A stretch of DNA of 42,288 bases from Sedimenticola sp. (GTDB lineage Bacteria > Pseudomonadota > Gammaproteobacteria > Chromatiales > Chromatiaceae), in contig JAPHTA010000070.1 of NCBI GenBank assembly GCA_026196475.1, positions 1 to 42,288 on the forward strand. Direction: 5' to 3'. Of this stretch, positions 6,268 to 14,784 are shown in pieces. Every line of letters begins with the position of its first letter. The first letter of the stretch is position 1. The translations under genes were made by a program, and so were the position numbers. The notes under the pieces are model-generated. The model had not been told where the DNA came from. It ran no database searches and saw nothing but the letters and a program-made list of their open reading frames with translations.

Positions 6268-7491
6268 TCAGAACTTGTACTCCATGCCTACGGTAAACAG
6301 GTAGGCTTCCGCGTTCTCGAACGTTGCTGTGTTCAGACTATTTCCATCAGCGGGAGTGAGTGTCAGCTTGTCCTTCTTGTCGTAGAGAAAGGCACCACCG
6401 ATGCTGAGCTTGTCCGAGTACTGGTAGCGGGCACCGAAGGAGAATATTTTAGCGTCGGTATCCGGCAGCTCGAATCCCACGTATCGCTTGTCTACAGGGG
6501 TCTTGTCATAGGCAAATCCGGCCATCAGGTCCCACTTGCCGTTGAGGCGATGGCTCAGGCCGATTCGGTAGCTGTTGCTGTCTGACCAGTTTTTGATGCT
6601 AGGTGTATCAAATGGCGCAAATACACCGCCGAATGCTGTTGTTAGATCTATCGGATAATTGAAGTCCAGTTGGTCATACGCCGACCAGTAAGTACGTTCG
6701 TAGACCAACTCAATGGTAGTACTGGGCGTTATGTCATAGGCTGCAGCCAAGTTCAGGGCGGCAGGCACTGGAACCATTACCGAAACATCACCGTTATAAA
6801 CGGGAACATAGTTTGCCGTGGATCCAATTTTCGCGTTTCCCTCGACAGTCAGGTCGATTTTTGATCGATAAGTTGCCGCCAGCGAGAGTGAGTCTGTCGG
6901 CTTGAATAGCAGAGCCAGATTGTATCCGAAGTCGAAAGAATCACCTTCCATGTCTCGGAAGGCCAGTGCGGGAGATCCGCTTTTCACTACGCCTTTGCTG
7001 TAGATGACCCGGGCACCTGCGGCGACGGAAAACTGGTTGTTGACCTTGTAAGCGGCGGAGGGGTTGATCTCCACGGTCTTAAGGGTGAACTCTTCAGAGG
7101 TGGCTGCGCCGATTGCGGGCCAACGCTTGGAGAGGCCGGCCGGTGTCACCACGGAGAGACCAAAACGGGCATTTCCCGCCTCGGGGCTTACATAGTGGAA
7201 ACTCGGGATCAGGAAATCCTCCTTCTTGGAGCTGTCGCTTCCTCCCGCTTCCGCGTAGTCGATGCTGGTCAGGTGGATAATATTCAGATCCGCCTCCAGG
7301 CTCGCACCGGATTCGTTAAACACCATCGCTGCCGGGTTAAAGTAAGCGGCGTCGGCGCCGTGGGCGTTGGCCACGTAGGCGGCCGAAAGCGCCATGCTGT
7401 TGATGGAGTTTTCCGGAATTTTGTAACCCGCAGCCATGGCCTGTCCTGTGGCTGCCAGAGCGATTGCCGAAACAAGGGCAAGTTTCTTCAT
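6268..7491 (-). CDS. FadL/OmpP1-family outer-membrane porin
   Basis: The start is placed at the ATG at 7491 rather than the long ORF's start at 7650, because MKKLALVSAIALAATGQAMA is a clear signal peptide, giving 407 aa. The mature N-terminus GYKIPENSINSMALSAAYVANAHGADAAYFNPAAM is the hatch signature of FadL transporters. Alternating beta strands follow and the chain ends with an aromatic residue, EYKF, as in outer-membrane barrels. FadL proteins move hydrophobic compounds such as long-chain fatty acids or aromatics across the outer membrane. The substrate cannot be told here. It shares a 335-bp divergent region with an unknown exported protein. Confidence 0.93.
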   Translation of the reverse strand: MKKLALVSAIALAATGQAMAAGYKIPENSINSMALSAAYVANAHGADAAYFNPAAMVFNESGASLEADLNIIHLTSIDYAEAGGSDSSKKEDFLIPSFHYVSPEAGNARFGLSVVTPAGLSKRWPAIGAATSEEFTLKTVEINPSAAYKVNNQFSVAAGARVIYSKGVVKSGSPALAFRDMEGDSFDFGYNLALLFKPTDSLSLAATYRSKIDLTVEGNAKIGSTANYVPVYNGDVSVMVPVPAALNLAAAYDITPSTTIELVYERTYWSAYDQLDFNYPIDLTTAFGGVFAPFDTPSIKNWSDSNSYRIGLSHRLNGKWDLMAGFAYDKTPVDKRYVGFELPDTDAKIFSFGARYQYSDKLSIGGAFLYDKKDKLTLTPADGNSLNTATFENAEAYLFTVGMEYKF

Positions 7492-7826
7492 TGGTAAGTT
7501 CCCCGTAACTTGAGTCGTGTAGCCTTGTGGCCATAACGTTATGATTTTGGGCCAGGTATCGGCCTGTCTGGTCTTTATGGAAGGGGGCATTTTTCTGACC
7601 ATTAATGTTTTTATCCGCCAGAATTTAGCACCTAGTACTGCCTGACACAACCGTTTGAAACACGCATGGTTTGGTGTGTCTGTCGGGGTTGATACAGGTC
7701 AGTTTGATCTCGTGCACAGATTCAGTGATTGTTTCCGCACCTTTGTTGCATCAGCTCGATCTGAAAGTGATGAGGATGCATCATGGGCTTGCGTGGATTC
7801 TGTGGTCACCAGGGATAGTGTCGATT
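7492..7826. promoter_or_regulatory. Divergent fadL / exported-protein control region
   Basis: This 335-bp region has no convincing gene. A possible minus-strand promoter for fadL is TTGTGT (complement of 7645-7650) and TAAATT (complement of 7622-7627), spaced 17 bp. A perfect 12-bp palindrome, CATAACGTTATG, sits at 7532-7543, 41 bp before the fadL start and within the predicted leader; it could be a repressor site. The plus-strand promoter is not obvious. Confidence 0.35.
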
Positions 7827-8714
7827 ATGAAAACTCCGGTTCGTCTCCTGCTGTTGATGCTGCTGTTTCTTCAGCCGGCATGGGCCGGGGAGAGCGGGAT
7901 AAAGCCCTATGTGCTCTCCTCCAATGTGGCAGCTGACATGGTGCAAAAGGTGATTGAGGTAAAGGAGGCCCTGCTGGCCGGTGGCTTTGAGTGGGTGGCT
8001 GAGTATGCTCCGGACGCTGATCGTCACATAGTTCTCATCACACACGACCAGTTGAAGAGGATCGACTCCGGTGATTCCGGAAGATATTTTTTATTGCCAT
8101 TACGGGTCGCCATCACCCGGGTTGAAGGGAAACTCCAAATCAGTTACACCAATCCTGTCTACTATGCCCATGCCTACCGGGTGAGTACTGATGTCAGCGG
8201 AATTCTGCTGCGTCTCCAGCAGATACTCGGGATGCAACAGGTCTTCGGCGCAAGCGGCCTGAGTGTCGAAGAGCTTGCCACCTATCGCTACTCCTACGGG
8301 ATGGAACAGTTTGACGACCAGTTGCAACTGGCGAGTTTCGATACCCAGGAACAGGCGTTGACGGAGGTGGAGCGGGGTCTTGAGCGACGCTCCGGCCAGC
8401 TGGAACGTCTTTTCAGGCTGGATCTGCCGGGCCAGTCCGCCACGCTGTTCGGTGTAGCCATAAAGGGCGGACCGGGCAGTGATCAGGCGATTACCGCCGC
8501 TGTCGACGTGGCGCCGTTGAGACATACCGCACGAATGCCATACACGGTGCTGGTGCTGAGGGGGAGCGTGGTTGCGTTACACCCCCGCTTCAAGCTTCCT
8601 CTGGATTTTCCCGGTCTGGCGCGTACTGGCGAACACAGTTTTACCGCGATTCTGCGGGCTCCCGGAGCCATTGAGCAGGCCCTGAGGGGGCTTTTTGATG
8701 GTCCGGAGGAATAG
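7827..8714 (+). CDS. Exported protein of unknown function (possibly DUF302-like)
   Basis: The start is set at the ATG at 7827, which begins a signal peptide (KTPVRLLLLMLLFLQPAWA); the ORF's upstream 52 codons look non-coding. The 295-aa product should be periplasmic. It has a two-part look: residues about 25-140 include LPLRVAITRVEGKLQISYTNPVYYAHAYR, and the C-terminal half includes VALHPRFKLPLDFPGLARTGEH. The LPLRV...V-Y-NP pattern reminds me of DUF302 proteins, but I cannot confirm this. It has no cysteine after the signal region. It is divergent from fadL, which hints at a link to uptake or sensing of the same compound; that is inference. Confidence 0.7.
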   Translation: MKTPVRLLLLMLLFLQPAWAGESGIKPYVLSSNVAADMVQKVIEVKEALLAGGFEWVAEYAPDADRHIVLITHDQLKRIDSGDSGRYFLLPLRVAITRVEGKLQISYTNPVYYAHAYRVSTDVSGILLRLQQILGMQQVFGASGLSVEELATYRYSYGMEQFDDQLQLASFDTQEQALTEVERGLERRSGQLERLFRLDLPGQSATLFGVAIKGGPGSDQAITAAVDVAPLRHTARMPYTVLVLRGSVVALHPRFKLPLDFPGLARTGEHSFTAILRAPGAIEQALRGLFDGPEE

Positions 8715-8806
8715 TCCCGGTGTGTGCTTCGGGAAATATTATCCGTTTCAATATCGATAAATTAGGAAGCGCTAAAATTATTCCCCCTTTGCAAGCGTTT
8801 TATGCT

Positions 8807-8821
8807 ATAAACTGAGTTTAT
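8807..8821. promoter_or_regulatory. LysR-type operator (T-N11-A) ahead of the lysR gene
   Basis: ATAAACT-G-AGTTTAT is a perfect inverted repeat with 7-bp arms. It contains TAAACTGAGTTTA, which fits the LysR-type T-N11-A box. It lies 28 bp before the regulator's ATG, as expected for autoregulation. Confidence 0.5.
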
Positions 8822-8848
8822 TGCCAACTCTTTTTGTGGGGATATGAC

Positions 8849-9763
8849 ATGGCAGATCGCAGACTCCAGGTGTTCCATACTGTTGCCCGGTTGCTCAGCT
8901 TTACCAAGGCGGCGGAGTCCCTCCACATGACCCAGCCGGCGGTGACCTTTCAGGTCAGGCAGCTGGAGGACTACTTCAATACGCGGCTGTTTGATCGCAC
9001 CCATAATCGCATCAGCCTTACCGAGGCGGGCGCCCATGTCTACGAGTACGCGGCCAGGATCTTCGAGCTCTACGGCGAGATGGAGAACTCGGTTCGTGCC
9101 ATGACCGGCGAGATCAGCGGTTCCTTGACCATCGGTGCCAGCACCACCATCGCCGAGTACATGCTGCCGGCGCTGCTCGGTGACTTCAAAGTGAAGTATC
9201 CGGAGGTGAACATACATCTGAAGGTCTCCAACACCGAGGGTATCGTATCGATGGTGGAGAATAACGCCATCGACCTGGGCGTGGTCGAGGCGCCGGTGCA
9301 AAACAAGAACCTGGTGGTGGAGATCTGCAAGGCCGACCAGCTGGTGGCGATCGTTCCGCCTAATCATCCGGAGGCCAAGCGGACCTCGCTGAGCTATGAA
9401 GACCTGGTGAAGTACCCGTTTATCTGCAGGGAAGAGGGGTCCGGTACCCGGGAAGTAATCAACGAGTATCTCTCGCAGGTGAAGGATGCGGCCAGCGACC
9501 TGAAGGTTTCCATGGAGCTGGGCAGCCCGGAGGCTGTCAAAGGTGCGGTCGAGGCTGGCATGGGGATTTCCGTGGTCTCCCGTGCAACCATTCAGAAAGA
9601 GCTGAAACTGGGCACGCTGGTGGCGATCAACCTCGATCCCGTTCTCGAACGCCCCTTCTCCTTCGTGCATCAAAAGCAGAAGTTCCGGGCCCGGGTCATG
9701 GATGAGTTGCTGGAGTTTGCCCAGAAATACTGCGAAGAGCACAAGAACGACTGCATCGACTGA
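8849..9763 (+). CDS. LysR-family transcriptional regulator
   Basis: The ATG at 8849 is preferred over the TTG at 8834 because TGGGGA lies just upstream, giving 304 aa. Residues 1-65 are the winged helix-turn-helix (FHTVARLLSFTKAAESLHMTQPAVTFQVRQLE). The rest is a periplasmic-binding-protein-like effector domain (GSLTIGASTTIAEYMLPALL, VVEAPVQNKNLV). The effector is unknown; CysB/CbbR-like and selenium-associated LysR groups share such features. A palindromic T-N11-A box overlaps its leader. Two bases separate it from the next gene, suggesting coupled translation. Confidence 0.93.
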   Translation: MADRRLQVFHTVARLLSFTKAAESLHMTQPAVTFQVRQLEDYFNTRLFDRTHNRISLTEAGAHVYEYAARIFELYGEMENSVRAMTGEISGSLTIGASTTIAEYMLPALLGDFKVKYPEVNIHLKVSNTEGIVSMVENNAIDLGVVEAPVQNKNLVVEICKADQLVAIVPPNHPEAKRTSLSYEDLVKYPFICREEGSGTREVINEYLSQVKDAASDLKVSMELGSPEAVKGAVEAGMGISVVSRATIQKELKLGTLVAINLDPVLERPFSFVHQKQKFRARVMDELLEFAQKYCEEHKNDCID

Positions 9764-9765
9764 TC

Positions 9766-10170
9766 ATGCTGCTACCCAAGCAGAGACGCTCGGCGGATCG
9801 GGAAAAATTGCTGGAGTGTTACAATTCACTTCCACGGGAGGAGAAGGTCACCCTGTTGAAGTTCGCGCAGTTTCTGGCCCGGCAGCAGGGGGAGGATGCC
9901 GATCTCCCTGAGCGTGAAGAGCCGGTAAATCTTGAGCCCAGGCCGATTCCCAAACCCGACAACGAGACCGTGGTTGGCGCTATCAAGCGACTCTCGGCCA
10001 GTTACCACATGCTGGAAAAATCGGAGTTGTTGACCGAGACCTCGTCCCTGATGACCGCCCACATCATGCATGGCCGGGATGCGGATGAAGTTATCGAGGA
10101 GCTGGAAGCGCTCTTTATCCGTTATCATGCCGCCTTCGTGGAGAAGCACCGGGCGGACCCGGATGAATAA
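9766..10170 (+). CDS. Small conserved-looking protein, unknown function
   Basis: The 134-aa soluble protein starts 2 bp after the lysR stop and ends 16 bp before the perM-like gene, so the three probably form one transcript. The N-terminal helix (KLLECYNSLPREEKVTLLKFAQFLARQQ) resembles a small DUF2281-like helical motif, followed by a Pro-rich linker (EPRPIPKPDNE). A helical C-terminal half (SASYHMLEKSELLTETSSLMTAHIMHGRDADEVIEELEALF) follows. There are no cysteines and no signal. I do not recognise the family. Confidence 0.8.
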   Translation: MLLPKQRRSADREKLLECYNSLPREEKVTLLKFAQFLARQQGEDADLPEREEPVNLEPRPIPKPDNETVVGAIKRLSASYHMLEKSELLTETSSLMTAHIMHGRDADEVIEELEALFIRYHAAFVEKHRADPDE

Positions 10171-10186
10171 GGGGCAGGCATAACAG

Positions 10187-11245
10187 ATGCGGTTACTGAC
10201 AGACTGGTTCAAGCGGCACTTTTCCGACCCCGAGGTTATCTTCCTGGCGCTGTTTCTGCTGATCAGCTTCGTGGTGATTATCACCATGGGCGAGATGCTG
10301 GCACCGGTGCTGGCGAGCCTGGTAATCGCCTATCTTCTGGAGGGGCTGGTAGGAAAGATCCAGCGCATGGGGATGCCGCGCTTCTCCGCCGTGCTGATCG
10401 TGTTTATTGCCTTCCTGTTATTCGTCACCCTGATCCTGTTTGTCCTGATGCCGGAATTGTCCAGGCAGGTGACCCAGCTGTTCCAGCAGATTCCGTCCAT
10501 GATTGCGGAGGGACAGCGTCTTCTGCTGGTGCTGCCGGAGCGTTACCCGGAACTGATCTCGGCCCAGCAGGTGCGGGAAATCATTACTATCATCCAGCGT
10601 GAGATAGCCGCTTTCGGCCAGCAGGTGCTCTCCATCTCGCTCTCTTCGGTGGTCGGCCTGATAACCATCCTGGTCTACCTGATCCTGATGCCGCTGCTGG
10701 TCTTTTTCTTTCTCAAGGACAAGAAGATACTGGTCGAGTGGATGCTCGGATTCCTGCCCAGAGAGCGCAAATTCGCCGACACGGTGTGGCGGGACATGGA
10801 TGAGCAGATTGCCAACTACGTGCGTGGCAAGTTCTGGGAGGTGATGATTGTCGGATCGGTCAGTTTCGTGACCTTTACCTTCATGGGGCTGCAGTACGCC
10901 ATGCTGCTGGCGGTACTGGTGGGGCTTTCGGTCATCATCCCCTATATCGGTGCCGCCGTGGTCACCTTTCCGGTGCTGCTCATCGCCTGGTTCCAGTGGG
11001 GCTGGGGCAACGATTTCATCTGGCTAAGCGTGGCCTACTTCGTGATCCAGGCGCTGGACGGGAATGTCCTGGTGCCGCTGCTTTTTTCCGAAGTGGTGAA
11101 CCTGCATCCGGTTGCCATCATCGTGGCAATCCTGGTGTTCGGCGGATTATGGGGTTTTTGGGGCGTGTTTTTCGCCATACCCCTGGCAACCCTGGTGCAG
11201 GCGGTGATCCGCTCCTGGCCAAACAAGATACTGCCCTCGGGGTGA
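10187..11245 (+). CDS. AI-2E/PerM-family membrane transporter
   Basis: The 352-aa protein has the family's layout: paired N-terminal membrane helices (VIFLALFLLISFVVIITMGEMLAPVLASLVIAYLLEGL), a third and a periplasmic helical stretch. A membrane cluster follows, with LIPLLVFFF-type LILMPLLVFFFLKDKK and the conserved VIIPYIGAAVVTFPV. It ends in FGGLWGFWGVFFAIPLATLVQAV. Members include PerM and TqsA; substrates differ and cannot be inferred. It follows the small unknown gene by 16 bp. Confidence 0.9.
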   Translation: MRLLTDWFKRHFSDPEVIFLALFLLISFVVIITMGEMLAPVLASLVIAYLLEGLVGKIQRMGMPRFSAVLIVFIAFLLFVTLILFVLMPELSRQVTQLFQQIPSMIAEGQRLLLVLPERYPELISAQQVREIITIIQREIAAFGQQVLSISLSSVVGLITILVYLILMPLLVFFFLKDKKILVEWMLGFLPRERKFADTVWRDMDEQIANYVRGKFWEVMIVGSVSFVTFTFMGLQYAMLLAVLVGLSVIIPYIGAAVVTFPVLLIAWFQWGWGNDFIWLSVAYFVIQALDGNVLVPLLFSEVVNLHPVAIIVAILVFGGLWGFWGVFFAIPLATLVQAVIRSWPNKILPSG

Positions 11246-11263
11246 GGGCAGCCCCGGATTTTC
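11231..11263 (+). terminator. Hairpin spanning the perM-like stop codon
   Basis: CTGCCCTC (11231-11238) pairs perfectly with GAGGGCAG (11244-11251) around GGGGT, followed by CCCCGGATTTTC. The stem contains the TGA stop. It may end plus-strand transcription before the converging DUF2892 gene. The T-run is delayed by 7 nt, so efficiency is uncertain. Confidence 0.45.
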
Positions 11264-11451
11264 TATTTCCCGGTTTTACAGCTGCTAATGCCGAAGGGGA
11301 GATAGGCGGGACACCAGCCGATTGCCGCGGTGAACAGTGGAATAATGCCGATAGCACCCCACCAGTTCTGGGCCGCCACGCCCCAGGCGATCAATCCGAT
11401 TCCCGCCAGCGCGCGGATCACGCGGTCAATACTGCCAACATTTTTCTTCAT
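11263..11451 (-). CDS. DUF2892 (YgaP-like) inner-membrane protein
   Basis: The 62-aa protein matches the DUF2892 family: MKKNVGSIDRVIRALAGIGL, two membrane segments, and an end with GWCPAYLPFGISSC. The same module forms the membrane anchor of the rhodanese YgaP. The two cysteines near the C-terminus are typical. It lies downstream of a Crp/Fnr gene on the same strand with 111 bp between, in which a palindromic site (11534-11548) sits about 83 bp before the start. It probably belongs to that regulator's targets. Confidence 0.85.
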   Translation of the reverse strand: MKKNVGSIDRVIRALAGIGLIAWGVAAQNWWGAIGIIPLFTAAIGWCPAYLPFGISSCKTGK

Positions 11452-11533
11452 CGTGAACTCCTGACTGTTCCATTCGTAGGCTGGAGCATCGCTCCATTGT
11501 CATTGAATCCTAGACACTCGCCGCCGGTTTGTC

Positions 11534-11548
11534 TGTGACAAAGTCACA
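11534..11548 (-). promoter_or_regulatory. Crp/Fnr-type palindrome upstream of the DUF2892 gene
   Basis: TGTGAC-AAA-GTCACA is a perfect inverted repeat. Its half-site TGTGA is Crp-like, but the spacer is one base shorter than the E. coli Crp site (TGTGA-N6-TCACA). It lies between the Crp/Fnr gene and the DUF2892 gene, about 83 bp ahead of the latter. Confidence 0.55.
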
Positions 11549-11562
11549 CAGCCGGTCGCACT

Positions 11563-12243
11563 TCAGTTTTCGTCGCACTTCCGCTTCAGCCCGGCCGGAT
11601 CCACCAACCTGATGGTGCCCCGGGTCACCTGAAGCAGCGTCTCGTGCTCGAAATCCTTGAGGATCCGGCTGACAACTTCTCGTGAGGTGCCCAGCTCGGA
11701 AGCGATGGACTGGTGGGTGACGCGGATCAGGTCGTTTCCCTGGAAGCGTTGACACAGGTAGTTGGCGATCCGCCTGTCCATGCGGCGGAAGGCCACATCC
11801 TCGACCACGCTTATGATATTGGACAGGCGGCTAGCGACCAGGCCAAAGATGTAGTCTCGCCAGGTCGGGGAGGTTGAGAGCCAGTGCTGCACCGAGGCAG
11901 AGGGGATGGCAACTGCGGTGACCGCTGTGTCGCAGATGGCGAACGCGGGGAAGGGGGTGTCGCTGAGGATGCAGGAGGCGGTGAGGATACAGCTCTCTCC
12001 GGTGTCGATACGGTAGAGAGTGATCTCTTTCCCGCTCTCGGCCAGTTTGTAGACCCTGACCGTTCCGTCAAGCAGCAGTGCCAGATGCGTGCAGCCGCTG
12101 CCCTGCTCGCAGACCTGTTGTCCCGGGGCAAGGTGGACCAGGGTGGCCTGTTCAAGGAACTGCTGTTTCAGTTTCTCGTCGGCCTGCTGCAGGAACGGCA
12201 GCGTACGGCAGATCCGGGGCAGTTCATTGGTGGGCAGGGTCAT
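11563..12243 (-). CDS. Crp/Fnr-family transcriptional regulator with a CX5C pair
   Basis: The 226-aa protein has an N-terminal cyclic-nucleotide-binding-type beta roll (about 20-130), a long dimer helix and a C-terminal winged HTH (HQSIASELGTSREVVSRILKDFE). It lacks the N-terminal cysteine cluster of Fnr. It has Cys85 and Cys91 in GESCILTASCILS, plus Cys104, so a thiol-based signal is possible. The gene starts 9 bp after the multidomain receiver gene and may be in its transcript. The palindrome at 11534-11548 between it and the DUF2892 gene is a likely binding site. The signal is unknown. Confidence 0.9.
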   Translation of the reverse strand: MTLPTNELPRICRTLPFLQQADEKLKQQFLEQATLVHLAPGQQVCEQGSGCTHLALLLDGTVRVYKLAESGKEITLYRIDTGESCILTASCILSDTPFPAFAICDTAVTAVAIPSASVQHWLSTSPTWRDYIFGLVASRLSNIISVVEDVAFRRMDRRIANYLCQRFQGNDLIRVTHQSIASELGTSREVVSRILKDFEHETLLQVTRGTIRLVDPAGLKRKCDEN

Positions 12244-12252
12244 GCCGGCGGA

Positions 12253-14577
12253 TCAGCCATCTATGTCACCGGCCAGCCGGGTTGCGGGGGCCAGGTCTGC
12301 AACCTCTCTCCACTCCGGTGCAATAGCATCCGCTTTGGGTACCGATGGCAGCACGCTTCGCGCCCCGGCGGATCGTATTGCTTGCTGCAGGGATTGGATC
12401 TGTTGCGCGCCTGATGTGAGTACTGGTCCAGCCAGGTGAACAAAGTCCGCACCCAGGTAGTCAAGTACCTTGAGTGCAGCGGTTGTCGCCCCGAAGCGCG
12501 ACAGCGACACCCGGATATCCATTTCGTGCAGCTGCTCAAAATGGCGTCTCGCCGCACGCAGATCCTTGCTCAATTCGGCAATTCTGTACTCCAGTACCAG
12601 TCCTGAGCCGACCATCTGCCGTGCGCGCAACCGGTCTCGCAACCAGTCGATAAGGCAGCGCTTGAAGATGGGATCGGCCGCCTGCTGCACGAACAGAGTG
12701 CCCGGCATTCCCTCGGCATGCTCCTGCTGCAGCGTCGACAGGGCCTGTTCAATCAGCCACTGGCTGAGTGCTACGCCAAGCCCGTGTTCTGCAGCCAGAC
12801 CCAGCAGTTCGTTGGAACCGAGATGCTGCCGATCAGAGAGGATCAAGCGGAACTTCATCTCGTGGATAGGGGCGTTATCGTCCCTGGCACGCAGGGTGAC
12901 AAACAGGGGTTGAAGACTGTTTTTCTCTAACGCCTCCCGCAACAGCCGGGGCCATTGGCTGCTGTCAATGCGCCGGTGTTGCTCGCTTTCCGGCAAGGGG
13001 TGACAGGCGATTGTGTCGTTTTCGGCCAGCGCCAGCCGGCTGGCCTCGGTCGCGTTAGCAACCAGGTCGGCAGTGTTTTGAATACGGTTTTCGAATGCTG
13101 CAATGCCAATGGCGGGTGAATAGCGTTCCCCCGCCTCCAGGCTGCGCAAGCGTTGTATCAGCAACCGGGCCAGTTGCCTGATCGACTTCAGGTGCGGGCG
13201 CAGCAGCAGGACGCAGAAGCTGTTCTCATCCATCCGCGCCGCGATGTCCTGCTCTTCGATCGTCTCGCTGACAGCTTTTCCAAGGCTGGCCATGAATCCT
13301 GCACGTACAGCGCCGGGAAGGGGGGCGGCAGGAGGGTGCAGCCTGATATGCAGTACTGCACCGGGCAGTGACTCCTCGTCCGAGGCGGCGGCAATCTCCT
13401 CAAGTTTCTGATAGAAGTGGCGGCGGGTGAAAAGACCGCTTTCCCGATCCCTGGCGGAGGAGTGGCGGTGTCGCCGGTCAAGGGTTCGTGCCCGCTGTAC
13501 CCGGTTACGAATGGTGTTTACCAGGTGGTGCGGACGAATCGGCTTGCTGAGAAAGTCATCCCCCCCCACGCTCAGGGCGTGGAGCTGTTTGTCGGTATCC
13601 AGTTCGCCGGACAGGAACACGATCGGGGTACTCATAAAATCGGGATGTTCCCTGATGATGGTGGTCAACTCGATGCCGTCGGCGTCGGGCATATAGAGGT
13701 CCATCAGGATCAGGTCGGGGCGAAACCGGTCGAGCGCATGCAGAATATCCATCGGGTCGGTGATGACGCTGGTTTGCATGCCGTTTTTTCTGAGTATGGA
13801 TGCCGCAAAATCGCCTTGTGACCGGTCATCCTCAACAATCAGTACCCGGTACTGTTGCGGCCGGGAGGAGCTCAGTTCAGCCACCTTGTCCATCAGGTTG
13901 CGGTTGCTGACAGGCGTGATGAAGTAGGCGTCGATGCCACTTCGCAGCGCCAGAAGGCGTTTCTCCAGGTCCTGGCTCTGGCTCAGGCAGATGATGCCGA
14001 CCTGCCGTTTGTGCAGATCCTGCTGGACTGCCAGTTCCCGGTTCAGCAGCGACATCCGGTTCAGCATCCTGCCGCTGAGGATAAGGACGTCAGGCAACCG
14101 TCTTTGTACTTCACTCTCCAGATCATCAGGACGGCTGAAACCACTCACGCTGTATCCGGTCTCCTGCAGCAGGATGCCGAGACCGGGAGCCAGGTCGTCT
14201 GTCACATCCAGCAGGTAGACCCGTTTTCCGTCCCCGTCTGATTCCCTGCGCCGTTTACCAATCAGTTCCCCTTCGCGCCTGAGTGCCTTGATCAGGTCCC
14301 GCGCCGTCTCGGCATCTTCTCCGCTCGGAGCAGCGTTGGTCTCGATCAGCAGCTTCAGCAACAGTTCCAGGGGGAGGGCGTTCTCGCCCAGACTGGTCAG
14401 GCCATGGCGCCCGCTACCACTGGTCAGACTCTGAAGTCTGCGATAGAGCGACTCCGCCTGGCCCCTGTCCCAGCCCTTGAGGGAGATTCGTTGCCAGTCG
14501 CTGTCTATGGCGGCCAGTCGCTCCGGCAGATGCTGGATGAATGCCTGTTTCAGTTCATCTTTTTGTTGTTCAGGCAT
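12253..14577 (-). CDS. Receiver protein with inactive GGDEF and EAL domains
   Basis: The ATG at 14577 with CAGGAA just upstream is preferred over the GTG at 14640; this gives 774 aa. Order: an HPt-like helical domain (about 1-105) lacking the phospho-His (LQSLTSGSG where AHSLKG is expected); a degenerate receiver (about 119-236) lacking the Asp (LILSGRML); an intact receiver (about 243-360; Asp293 in LILMDLYMP, Lys345 in LSKPI). Then comes a GGDEF-like domain with RMDENSF in place of R-GGDEF (448-454), and an EAL-like domain with EMKFR in place of EALLR (573-577) and SRFG where DDFG is expected. Both enzyme sites therefore look dead. It most likely works as a phosphorylation-controlled c-di-GMP receptor or scaffold, in the manner of FimX. 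The divergent hybrid kinase is the probable partner. Confidence 0.85.
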   Translation of the reverse strand: MPEQQKDELKQAFIQHLPERLAAIDSDWQRISLKGWDRGQAESLYRRLQSLTSGSGRHGLTSLGENALPLELLLKLLIETNAAPSGEDAETARDLIKALRREGELIGKRRRESDGDGKRVYLLDVTDDLAPGLGILLQETGYSVSGFSRPDDLESEVQRRLPDVLILSGRMLNRMSLLNRELAVQQDLHKRQVGIICLSQSQDLEKRLLALRSGIDAYFITPVSNRNLMDKVAELSSSRPQQYRVLIVEDDRSQGDFAASILRKNGMQTSVITDPMDILHALDRFRPDLILMDLYMPDADGIELTTIIREHPDFMSTPIVFLSGELDTDKQLHALSVGGDDFLSKPIRPHHLVNTIRNRVQRARTLDRRHRHSSARDRESGLFTRRHFYQKLEEIAAASDEESLPGAVLHIRLHPPAAPLPGAVRAGFMASLGKAVSETIEEQDIAARMDENSFCVLLLRPHLKSIRQLARLLIQRLRSLEAGERYSPAIGIAAFENRIQNTADLVANATEASRLALAENDTIACHPLPESEQHRRIDSSQWPRLLREALEKNSLQPLFVTLRARDDNAPIHEMKFRLILSDRQHLGSNELLGLAAEHGLGVALSQWLIEQALSTLQQEHAEGMPGTLFVQQAADPIFKRCLIDWLRDRLRARQMVGSGLVLEYRIAELSKDLRAARRHFEQLHEMDIRVSLSRFGATTAALKVLDYLGADFVHLAGPVLTSGAQQIQSLQQAIRSAGARSVLPSVPKADAIAPEWREVADLAPATRLAGDIDG

Positions 14578-14784
14578 GATTCCTGATTCCCGGGGTCGTG
14601 GAGACAACGTAGCGGACAGCTTGCCGGGCGCCGACGTCACCGCGTACCTGTATTTGAACGGTTAGCGTAGACTATACCTAAAATGTGATCCTGATCTCTA
14701 GCAGGAGCTCGACTCCTGGAGGTTTCCGGAGAGCCGTCTGGCCGGTAACATCATCGTTGGAAGCGAGTAAACAGTGGACCAGCT
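14578..14784. promoter_or_regulatory. Divergent region between receiver gene and hybrid kinase
   Basis: This 207-bp region has no gene of its own. CAGGAG-CTCGA-CTCCTG (14702-14718) is an inverted repeat. TATACC and TAAAAT sequences near 14677-14690 could belong to promoters, but no well-spaced -35/-10 pair is clear. Confidence 0.3.

Noticed and set aside
8762-9742. 326-aa minus-strand ORF
   Set aside because: Antisense shadow of the lysR gene; His/Gln/Leu-rich composition typical of such shadows.
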